From Planktotalea arctica (GTDB taxonomy: Bacteria > Pseudomonadota > Alphaproteobacteria > Rhodobacterales > Rhodobacteraceae), in the NCBI RefSeq assembly GCF_002105285.1, contig NZ_MUHR01000006.1, forward strand, positions 124,001 through 188,000: a stretch of 64,000 nt of DNA. Direction: 5' to 3'. The first letter of the stretch is position 1, and every line of letters begins with the position of its first letter. The notes beneath the pieces were generated by a model that searched no databases, was not told the DNA's origin, and saw only the letters and a list, made by a program, of their open reading frames with translations. A program made the position numbers and the translations under genes. Below are positions 57,775-64,000 of this stretch, piece by piece.

Positions 57775-58333
57775 TCTTATCGCCATTACCGCGCTTGGCG
57801 GGCTTGAGCCACGCGTCGATACCGTTGCGGGTACGATACTGAGCGAAAACCCGGGGCTTGCGCTGGCCTCCGTTCATGCGCGCATGGGGCACGAGGACGC
57901 GTGCCGCGCGCATTTGGCAGATTTGCTAGACGGGCAAGTGCCCGAGGTTGGCCGCACCGTTCTGCGCGATCCCGAAGCGGCGTTCTGGACGGGGCCGGAT
58001 CAATGGATGGTCGGCGCGCCGTTCGACACGCACGAGGATCTGGCGGCAGAGCTTAAAGCGCGCTTTGGCGATACCGCGTCTGTGAGTGAACAAACCGATG
58101 CCTGGGCTTGCTTTGATCTGCGCGGGCCGGGGATGGCGGCGGTGATAGAACTGCTGTGTCCGATCAATATCCGCCAGATGCAAACGGGTGATGCGCAGCG
58201 CACATCCATTCATCACTTGGGGTGTTTTGTCCTTCGCCGTGATCCGAGCGACTGGGTGCGCATCCTTGGACCGCGCGCTTCGGCGACGTCGCTGCATCAC
58301 GCGGTGTTAAGCGCAATGCGCTCTGCGCTTTGA
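57767..58333 (+). CDS. soxG: Sarcosine oxidase subunit gamma
   Basis: A 188-residue subunit with a reduced GcvT-like fold (GPDQWMVGAPFDTHEDLAAE, ACFDLRGPGMAAVIELLCPI, RTSIHHLGCFVLRRDPSDWV). The start is GTG 57767 with a GAAGGGGGG ribosome-binding site, overlapping the soxA stop by eight bases; no in-frame ATG fits better. It is the last gene of the sox operon, 127 bases before the regulator. Confidence 0.88.
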   Translation: MHDLIAITALGGLEPRVDTVAGTILSENPGLALASVHARMGHEDACRAHLADLLDGQVPEVGRTVLRDPEAAFWTGPDQWMVGAPFDTHEDLAAELKARFGDTASVSEQTDAWACFDLRGPGMAAVIELLCPINIRQMQTGDAQRTSIHHLGCFVLRRDPSDWVRILGPRASATSLHHAVLSAMRSAL

Positions 58334-58348
58334 GCAAGGCTAAAAATG

Positions 58349-58386
58349 TTTATCCTTAGGAATTTTTTTATCCTATTGTGATAAGG
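58349..58386. promoter_or_regulatory. Possible operator before the XRE-cupin regulator
   Basis: TTTATCC occurs twice, 18 bases apart (58349 and 58367), and the second is followed by an inverted GATAAGG, giving the dyad TTATC-7-GATAA (58368-58384). The AT-rich stretch stands out from the surrounding GC-rich DNA and lies 75 bases before the regulator start. It may be an autoregulatory site or part of a promoter. Confidence 0.35.
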
Positions 58387-58460
58387 GTGGGCTTTAAGTC
58401 GCGTATGCGGCGATGTGGAGGCCTTGTTTCAGTGTGCAATTGGGAGCTAAGGGTGATATT

Positions 58461-59120
58461 ATGAATATCGAAAAAATATTACCCGAGATGGCCGTGAAGC
58501 TAAGCCAGGACCCTCACCGCACCAGCACGCAAGATCGAGAAAAGGTTCTCGAGATTGCGATCGGGCGCGAGGTGCGTGCCTTTCGCAAGCAAAAAGAGAT
58601 CACCGTTGCCGAGTTATCGTCGCAAACGGGCCTTTCTATCGGCATGCTCTCCAAGATCGAGAATGGCAATACGTCGCCCTCGCTCAGCACGTTGCAGACA
58701 CTTGCCAACGCGCTCTCTGTGCCGCTGACCAGCTTTTTCCGCCGCTTTGAAGAGCAGCGCGCGGCGGTGCATACGAGATCGGGCGAAGGCGTCGAGCTGG
58801 AGCGTGATGGCACACGCGCAGGACATCAGTACAATCTGCTTGGACACATCGGCGCGAACACCAGCGGGGTGATCGTAGAGCCGTATTTGATTACCTTATC
58901 CAAAGAATCGGATGTATTTCCAGTGTTTCAGCACGGCGGGATTGAGACGATCTATATGCTTGAGGGTAAAGTGGATTATCGCCACGGCGATGAGGTGCAT
59001 GCGCTCTTGCCAGGGGATACTTTGTTTTTTGACGCGGATGCGCCGCATGGCCCTGAGCGTCTGGTCGAACTGCCAGCGCGCTATCTGTCCATTATCAGCT
59101 ATCCGCAATCGCTCGGCTAA
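58461..59120 (+). CDS. XRE-family regulator with cupin domain
   Basis: A 219-residue transcription factor. A helix-turn-helix (about 36-92, AFRKQKEITVAELSSQTGLS and MLSKIENGNTSPSLSTLQTL) is followed by a C-terminal cupin sensor domain (about 130-215, TIYMLEGKVDYRHGDEVHAL, GDTLFFDADAPHGPERL). Regulators of this type often respond to small nitrogenous ligands. Its position between soxBDAG and dmmDABC suggests control of one or both, but this is inference. ATG 58461 follows GCTAAGGGTGAT. Confidence 0.87.
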   Translation: MNIEKILPEMAVKLSQDPHRTSTQDREKVLEIAIGREVRAFRKQKEITVAELSSQTGLSIGMLSKIENGNTSPSLSTLQTLANALSVPLTSFFRRFEEQRAAVHTRSGEGVELERDGTRAGHQYNLLGHIGANTSGVIVEPYLITLSKESDVFPVFQHGGIETIYMLEGKVDYRHGDEVHALLPGDTLFFDADAPHGPERLVELPARYLSIISYPQSLG

Positions 59121-59156
59121 AGGGGCCCTGTCGCGGCGGCGCGGCGGCTACGAACG

Positions 59157-60224
59157 TTATTTCTGCAAAGGTGGCTCGGTTTCGAACTCGGGCCAAATGC
59201 CGGGGCTGGTCGGCAAGCCGTCATCGAATTTTTCCAAATAATCCAGCATCATCGGGCGGTTGTCGATGAAGCCTTTGTAAGTGGCCAGTTCTTCGGGTAA
59301 ATCGCGGATTACACGGTGCAGACGGCGCCCCCATTTGGGCATACTCATCAGGTCTTGAAAGTTGCACAGATAGCAGCGGATCGGGAATACCAGCGCATTG
59401 GAGCGCGGCAGACGGAAGAAGGTTTGCAATTCCACACGCAAATGCTGTTTCGAGCCGATGTTCTCCGGTGTAATTTCAGTCTTTTGCACGCCCCATTTGT
59501 GGTAGTTTTCTGGCGATGTATCGAGCAGCGGATTGACTGTCATCGTCCAGTTGAGCCGCCGCGCGGGCGCACCTTGCTGGATGTTCAAAAGGAATTTCAG
59601 AGCGCGCACAAAGATGCCCTTTTCATGTGCCAGCGGCACAGGCGCGTGCCACTCAAAGAAGTTCATGCCGATGTCGAAATCCAGCGACCAATCGGCCTGC
59701 GTGGTGATCATGCCTGCGTCCATCCACAAGTTGTCATCGCGCTGGTCCAGAACGGCGAAATCGCCTTGCGCTTGGCGGGTGATGTATTCCATTGGACCAT
59801 AGGGCAGGGTGGCTGCGTCAAGGAAAGTGAAGCTGTCATCAATGCCCATGGGCTTGTTGATCCAGCGCCATTGATCGCCATTGCGGTGCAACTCGAACAG
59901 GTCGGGATAGTCCTCGGATTTGGAGACCATGATCAGTTCCAGTAAATCCCAGCCCGCCAGCGTCATATGCGGCAGGGACTGGCAGCGCAGGGGATCATCG
60001 TCCAGCACCATCGCGCGGTCGCGCATTTCGGCGAGGTAGTGTTCATCCACGTCAAAGCGTTTTTCGTAGATCGAGCCTTTCGGTCCACCGCGATGCTGCT
60101 CCATGTTCACGGAGTACATGTAGCTGTCCTCATGGAACGGAAAGGGGAAGCGCTGGATCGCCCAATCGGAGTTCTTGAACGAGTAATCGCCGCGAAAGGT
60201 TTCATCGTTGAATTGTATTGTCAT
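59157..60224 (-). CDS. dmmC: Heme-dependent oxidative N-demethylase catalytic subunit (DUF3445)
   Basis: The 355-residue protein is of the DUF3445 / HODM alpha-subunit type, a heme-binding PAS-like enzyme that oxidatively demethylates dimethylamine to methylamine and formaldehyde. Visible features are the GDYSFKNSDWAIQRFPFPFH start, ITRQAQGDFAVLDQRDDNLW and the arginine-rich RLPRSNALVFPIRCYL block. I cannot pinpoint the heme ligand from sequence alone. It is the last gene of dmmD-A-B-C on the minus strand. The letter is assigned from gene order. Confidence 0.88.
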   Translation of the reverse strand: MTIQFNDETFRGDYSFKNSDWAIQRFPFPFHEDSYMYSVNMEQHRGGPKGSIYEKRFDVDEHYLAEMRDRAMVLDDDPLRCQSLPHMTLAGWDLLELIMVSKSEDYPDLFELHRNGDQWRWINKPMGIDDSFTFLDAATLPYGPMEYITRQAQGDFAVLDQRDDNLWMDAGMITTQADWSLDFDIGMNFFEWHAPVPLAHEKGIFVRALKFLLNIQQGAPARRLNWTMTVNPLLDTSPENYHKWGVQKTEITPENIGSKQHLRVELQTFFRLPRSNALVFPIRCYLCNFQDLMSMPKWGRRLHRVIRDLPEELATYKGFIDNRPMMLDYLEKFDDGLPTSPGIWPEFETEPPLQK

Positions 60225-60238
60225 GTTTTGGTCCCCCC

Positions 60239-61201
60239 CTATCGGTCCAGCACGAGGGTCTTACCCTCGAACCGGCTCACGCAGGGCATGATTTTCTCGC
60301 CAGAGGCATGTTCATCGTCCTCCAGCCAATGATCGCGGTGGATAAAGGCACCCGCATAGTCGATCACCCGCGTCTCGCATTGCCCGCAGGCACCCCCGCG
60401 GCACAGATAGGGCGCATCAACACCGCTGCGTTCCATCGCTTCCAGCAGGCTTTCGTCCTTGCCCACTTGGATGGTCTTGTTTGAAACGGCCAGCCTCACC
60501 TCGAAAGGTTTGCCCGGTTGCGGCGCGAGGAATTCCTCGTAGTGCACCGCCTCGCGCGGCCAGCCGAGTTTTTCAGCCGTGGCGCGCACCCAAGTGATCA
60601 TCCCCTTGGGACCGCACACATAAACATGCGTGCCAATGGGTTGCCCGTTCAGCAGGTTCTCAAGCGCGATCACCTGCTTTTCATCGTCATAATAGACATG
60701 CGCCTCAAAGGGGTGCGCGGCGGTGAGTTCATCGACGTAAGAGCCAAGCGCCGCGTTGCGGCAGGCATAGTGCAACTCCCACGCATCGCCCAAGCGCTCG
60801 CATTGTTTGATCTGGCTGAGGAAGGGCGTGATGCCGATACCGCCTGCTAGGAACAGATGTTTTTTGGCCCGCAAATCGAGGCTGAACAGGTTCACAGGAT
60901 AGCTGATAACCATTTCATCGCCAACACTGACCTTATTGTGCATGAAGAGCGAGCCGCCACGCCCCTCGTCATCACGGCGCACGGAAATTGTGTAGGCGCT
61001 TTGATCCATCGGATCGGACATGAGCGAGTAGGGGTTCAGGCGGGTAATATCGCCGTCCTTCATTTCAACAACCGTATGCGCGCCGCCCGAAAACGTTGGC
61101 AGAAGGCCACCATCTCTGCGCTCGAACTTGAAGCGTTTGACAAGCGCGTTCACGGGAACAATTTCGGTAACGGTGACGTCGATTTTCTCTGCGCCGCTCA
61201 T
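60239..61201 (-). CDS. dmmB: Dimethylamine mono-oxygenase reductase subunit
   Basis: A 320-residue phthalate-dioxygenase-reductase-like flavoprotein. The N-terminal flavin-binding domain has RLNPYSLMSDPMDQ, the NAD domain HLFLAGGIGITPFLSQIKQC, and the C-terminal plant-type ferredoxin carries CRGGACGQC with a distant fourth cysteine (IMPCVSRFEG) for a 2Fe-2S centre. It passes electrons from NAD(P)H to the heme subunit. The start overlaps the dmmA stop by 4 bases (ATGA). Confidence 0.9.
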   Translation of the reverse strand: MSGAEKIDVTVTEIVPVNALVKRFKFERRDGGLLPTFSGGAHTVVEMKDGDITRLNPYSLMSDPMDQSAYTISVRRDDEGRGGSLFMHNKVSVGDEMVISYPVNLFSLDLRAKKHLFLAGGIGITPFLSQIKQCERLGDAWELHYACRNAALGSYVDELTAAHPFEAHVYYDDEKQVIALENLLNGQPIGTHVYVCGPKGMITWVRATAEKLGWPREAVHYEEFLAPQPGKPFEVRLAVSNKTIQVGKDESLLEAMERSGVDAPYLCRGGACGQCETRVIDYAGAFIHRDHWLEDDEHASGEKIMPCVSRFEGKTLVLDR

Positions 61202-61794
61202 GGGTATATCCCCTTCGATGGAGGGACATTTCCGGGATCTTCCGCGTCAACGCAGACACCCTGATAGGCCGCATAGCGGCGCGAATAGTGATCGCGCACG
61301 AATAGGTTTAACCCGCAGTGCGAACACACAAACGGGTCAATCGCCACGTCCTCGGTGAAGCCCTTGCAATGCACGCATTGCATGCGGCGCGCGGTAGAAC
61401 CGCGATGCTCGGTCTGGATTGCGGTATGGGGAATACCTGCATTGGTGCACTCCAGCATGGCTTGGCCCATCAGGCTTTCGGTGCCGGACAGGTAGACCTG
61501 CGTGCTCATCTTCGCGCCGAGCAACACGCGCTGGATGCGCGTGACAGAGGCGGCGTAGGACGGGCCGTCATAGAATTGGGCGGGGTTCAACGCGCGCAGT
61601 CGTTTCGCATAGTCCGTGCCTTTGGGGATAAAGATGATATGCGCGCTTTCCATCATTTCAGGCGTCGCAACATCCAATATCGCTTCTGCGCCCTCGGCGT
61701 CGGCGATCATCAGGTGATGAAGGCCTCTGCGCGGCTCCAGCGTGCCCCAGACGGGGCGGCTCAGGATGGATTTTGGAAATTCGAATTTCGACAT
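61198..61794 (-). CDS. dmmA: Dimethylamine mono-oxygenase subunit DmmA
   Basis: The 198-residue protein has a C-terminal rubredoxin-like zinc or iron site (CVHCKGFTEDVAIDPFVCSHCG) typical of the DmmA family. The N-terminal domain (VTRIQRVLLGAKMSTQVYLS) is of unclear fold. It is thought to be part of the electron-transfer complex. ATG 61794 (MSKFEFPKS) is chosen with an AGGG site upstream; ATG 61818 or 61827 are alternatives. It lies between dmmD and dmmB. Confidence 0.82.
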   Translation of the reverse strand: MSKFEFPKSILSRPVWGTLEPRRGLHHLMIADAEGAEAILDVATPEMMESAHIIFIPKGTDYAKRLRALNPAQFYDGPSYAASVTRIQRVLLGAKMSTQVYLSGTESLMGQAMLECTNAGIPHTAIQTEHRGSTARRMQCVHCKGFTEDVAIDPFVCSHCGLNLFVRDHYSRRYAAYQGVCVDAEDPGNVPPSKGIYP

Positions 61795-61857
61795 GGAAAA
61801 CCCTGCGGTGTAAGTCATGGGGCGCATGTCTGTGCTTTGCGCCCCGTTATTGATCGA

Positions 61858-63006
61858 TCAACCCTTGGCGGTGCGGATTGACTTGTCCTTGTCATAAAAC
61901 GGCATTTCTTCGGCTGTCGCCGCGAGTTCCGTGCCATCAGGCTGTACCACCGTTAGCTTGGTGCCGGCCTTTGCCACCTCTGGCGAGAGGCGCGCAATGG
62001 CGACGGAATAATCGTTCAAATCTGACGAGAGACCATAGGTAATCACGCCCACATCCTTGCCGCCTTGCATCACGCGGGCAAACATTTCCATCTGCTCCAT
62101 GCTGTCGGACAATTGAACGCCGTAAATCTTGAAGCGCTCTTTGCCCTTGGTCGCATAATGGTTCTCTGCGCCAATAAATCCGATTTTGTCGGGCGAGACC
62201 GTAAAGTCGAGGCCAAGCTCCCAAAGCGTGTCGCCGCAGGGTTCGTCGTCGAAGGGGAAGGTCTCGGAGTTATCGCCGGGGTAGAACAGCAGATAGCTCT
62301 CGATGCGCAGCATATCGAGGGTGGAGAACTGGACAGGGCGCACGCCCATGTCCTTGCCTGCCTCTAAAATGCTGTCCCAAAGATGCACGGCATCCTTGGC
62401 GCGGCAGAAGATTTCATAGCCCCGCTCGCCGGTATAGCCCGTGCGCGAGATCATCACGTCGCGGCCATAAAGGCGTGTTTGCATCAACCCGAAATAGGCC
62501 AGATCGCGAATGCCGGGGATTTCTTTGGCGAGCAGATCGACAGAGACCGGACCTTGCAGCGACATATCGTGCAGATCGTCGTCCATCAGAACTGTGCAGT
62601 TCTTGGCCGCTGCGACGGAGGTCAACTGCTCCATGCCCGTACCGGTGCCATGCACAACCAGCCATGAATTCACCGCGAGGTGATATATGATGCAATCATC
62701 GATGAACTTGCCATCTGCGTTCAAAATGGACGCGTATGTCGAGCGCCCCGGCGCGATCTTCTCGACATTGCGCGTCGTCACGCGGTCGATGACATAGGCA
62801 GCGTCCGGTCCGGTGACATGCACTTTTTTGAGGCCAGAGACGTCCATGAGGCCAGCCTTGGTGCGCACGGCTTCATAATCGGCCTTCGCGCGCTCGGGGG
62901 TATGATCGTAGAACCAAGCGGTTCCCATGCCGTTCCAGTCCTCAAGCTCGCCGCCGATTGCTGCGTGGCGCTGCGCCAGTGCCGAATGTCTCCAAATGAT
63001 CGCCAT
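61858..63006 (-). CDS. dmmD: Dimethylamine mono-oxygenase GcvT-like subunit
   Basis: A 382-residue GcvT-like aminomethyltransferase (GLMDVSGLKKVHVTGPDAAY, LHDMSLQGPVSVDLLAK, SRTGYTGERGYEIFCRA). In the dimethylamine demethylase complex such a subunit is proposed to bind tetrahydrofolate and capture the released formaldehyde. It heads dmmD-A-B-C; 63007-63114 should hold its promoter. The family name alone would also fit a dimethylglycine or sarcosine-type enzyme, but the neighbours favour Dmm. Confidence 0.85.
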   Translation of the reverse strand: MAIIWRHSALAQRHAAIGGELEDWNGMGTAWFYDHTPERAKADYEAVRTKAGLMDVSGLKKVHVTGPDAAYVIDRVTTRNVEKIAPGRSTYASILNADGKFIDDCIIYHLAVNSWLVVHGTGTGMEQLTSVAAAKNCTVLMDDDLHDMSLQGPVSVDLLAKEIPGIRDLAYFGLMQTRLYGRDVMISRTGYTGERGYEIFCRAKDAVHLWDSILEAGKDMGVRPVQFSTLDMLRIESYLLFYPGDNSETFPFDDEPCGDTLWELGLDFTVSPDKIGFIGAENHYATKGKERFKIYGVQLSDSMEQMEMFARVMQGGKDVGVITYGLSSDLNDYSVAIARLSPEVAKAGTKLTVVQPDGTELAATAEEMPFYDKDKSIRTAKG

Positions 63007-63114
63007 CGGATTCCCCTGTTTGTTGTAGTGAGTCTTGTTGAGCTTATTCAGCCCGACCGCGTTTCAAAAAGCAACATTCTTGTGAAACTTTTTTTCCTGT
63101 CAGGTGGTGAAGCC

Positions 63115-63146
63115 AAAAAAGGGGGGAGCCAATCGCGGCTCCCCCC
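63115..63146 (-). terminator. Rho-independent terminator of the amt operon
   Basis: On the minus strand, a 10 bp stem (63137-63146 with 63121-63130, GGGGGGAGCC type) and a 6-base loop are followed by six U residues (63115-63120). It ends the transcript of the 56-residue gene and amt, upstream of dmmD. Confidence 0.88.
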
Positions 63147-63167
63147 CCCTCGTGTGTCTTCGCAGAC

Positions 63168-63338
63168 TTAACTGTCGAACTTTTTGGTCTTTGCCGCTTC
63201 GGTGCGCCCTCCGATCACCAGCACTGCGATGCAGACGACGATCGCAAGAAAGGTCGTGATCCCGGGCAATGCGGTGCCCCAGCCGATGAACATGGCACCG
63301 TCCACGACATCCCAAGAGGCTTCAGAATATGGAAACAT
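63168..63338 (-). CDS. Small single-span membrane protein between amt and dmmD
   Basis: A 56-residue open frame on the minus strand with a good ribosome-binding site (AGGAGA six bases before ATG 63338). It begins MFPYSEASWDVVDGAMFIGW, then has one hydrophobic segment (ITTFLAIVVCIAVLVIGG) and a basic C-terminus (TEAAKTKKFDS). It starts 21 bases after the amt stop and is followed directly by a terminator, so it is the last gene of the amt transcript. Small proteins of this kind can modulate their transporter partner; no function is known to me for this one. Confidence 0.75.
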   Translation of the reverse strand: MFPYSEASWDVVDGAMFIGWGTALPGITTFLAIVVCIAVLVIGGRTEAAKTKKFDS

Positions 63339-63359
63339 GTGTTTCTCCTTAGTGTTTGA

Positions 63360-64000
63360 TTATTCAGCAGGTGTAATGGGCGCGTCCGCACCCCATTCAG
63401 GATAGCTCTCGGCGGGAACCTTCACATGATCCATGCCGGCAAGTTCGGCGCCTTTGGGAATACGCAACATGCCAAGCATCTTGAGGATGTAGGACACGAT
63501 GTAGCCCGGAACGAAACCGCACAGAAAGAAGACGACAGCGCCGATGATTTGACCCATCAGATTGATCGTCGGCGTGTCGCCTGCCGCGCCTTGAAGGGCA
63601 GGATAGCCCGATGCCCAGACACCCAGCATCACCACGCCATAAAGACCGATGGTGCCATGAACTGTTACCGCGCCCACCGCATCGTCGATGCCGCGCCGTT
63701 CCAGCCAATCTGCGCAGGGCTTCAGGATAAGACCCGCAGAGAATGCAATCAGGAACGCATGGGCAGGGAAGTAGATATCAAGGCCGGACGCGACCGAGAT
63801 GATCCCGGCAAGCGCGCCAGACATCATCCAGAACGGATCGCGCGTTAACAGCCATGCTCCGATGATACCGCCTGCGATTGCCATAAGGATGTTGAACGAC
63901 AGGGCCGATAGGGTGATGGGCGTGCCGTAGATCGTGGAAGGTTTATCGGCGAACCAGCTCCAGGCTTCGCCCGGAACGATCACACAGGCCATGAGGAAGC
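63360..64000 (-). CDS. amt: Ammonium transporter, C-terminal part (partial)
   Basis: The last 213 residues or so of an Amt/Rh-family channel; the gene continues past the right edge. Membrane helices and the second pore histidine are visible in GAVTVHGTIGLYGVVMLGVW, with HAFLIAFSAGLILKPCADWL before it and a cytoplasmic tail (MDHVKVPAESYPEWGADAPI). It would recover ammonium released by amine breakdown. Its neighbourhood to dmm genes matches other marine Rhodobacterales. Confidence 0.9.
   Translation of the reverse strand, partial: FLMACVIVPGEAWSWFADKPSTIYGTPITLSALSFNILMAIAGGIIGAWLLTRDPFWMMSGALAGIISVASGLDIYFPAHAFLIAFSAGLILKPCADWLERRGIDDAVGAVTVHGTIGLYGVVMLGVWASGYPALQGAAGDTPTINLMGQIIGAVVFFLCGFVPGYIVSYILKMLGMLRIPKGAELAGMDHVKVPAESYPEWGADAPITPAE

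Noticed and set aside
56116-57786. A 556-codon minus-strand frame opposite soxA
   Set aside because: No recognisable domain, His/Arg-rich composition, fully inside a certain gene.
53301-58333. soxBDAG read as N-methylglutamate dehydrogenase (mgd) genes
   Set aside because: mgd genes are normally next to mgs and gmaS genes, and none are in the window; sarcosine oxidase is the safer call.

Overview
The window looks like a chromosome segment of a marine alphaproteobacterium of the Rhodobacterales (Roseobacter group). The evidence is gene order and content: ruvCAB followed by ybgC-tolQRAB-pal-cpoB-tilS, a split hisB-hisH / hisA-hisF-hisE cluster, a phosphatidylcholine synthase, soxBDAG, the dimethylamine mono-oxygenase genes and a DUF1127 protein. 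The DNA is GC-rich with strongly biased third codon positions, so long mirror frames lie opposite many true genes; these were left out. I see no insertion sequence, prophage, CRISPR array or rRNA operon.

Layout. 1-10.4 kb: the end of ileS, an EamA transporter gene broken by an in-frame amber codon, pcs, xerC, a DUF484 gene, transaldolase, priA, a YeeE/YedE transporter with a small DUF-type partner, an MFS transporter and prmA. 10.5-21.2 kb: a small membrane protein and a DUF1127 gene converging on a perfect palindromic terminator, then ruvCAB, an unknown gene, ybgC and the Tol-Pal operon ending in tilS. 21.2-25.4 kb: histidine biosynthesis on the minus strand, interrupted by two tandem DUF2147 genes on the plus strand. 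25.5-27 kb: a stand-alone AsnC/RAM-domain protein, a family III CoA-transferase (racemase type) and tRNA-Arg(UCU).

27-41 kb is the most distinctive part. A minus-strand peptide ABC transporter with two tandem solute-binding proteins lies beside a complete cyanophycin module: cyanophycinase, cyanophycin synthetase, a second Mur-ligase-type synthetase paralogue that lacks the ATP-grasp half, and an isoaspartyl dipeptidase. Together these could make the Asp-Arg storage polymer, cut it to beta-Asp-Arg and split that to free amino acids. The peptide transporter may feed the same pool, but that is inference.

41-64 kb is a methylated-amine and one-carbon region. A tandem glycine riboswitch precedes gcvTHP. 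After rhodanese, rsmJ and a sugar-acid dehydratase come a glycine-betaine-type ABC transporter with a fused double permease, soxBDAG (sarcosine to glycine) with an XRE-cupin regulator, the heme-dependent dimethylamine mono-oxygenase dmmDABC, a small membrane protein and an ammonium transporter cut by the window edge. Methyl groups would go to tetrahydrofolate through the sarcosine oxidase, DmmD and GcvT steps, nitrogen would be released as ammonium, and glycine would be sensed by the riboswitch.

A short mosaic repeat (hairpins plus a GTTTATTTGGGAAGATGAAG-like core) occurs four times in the first 21 kb. In one copy it supplies a start codon and in another the last codons of tilS.
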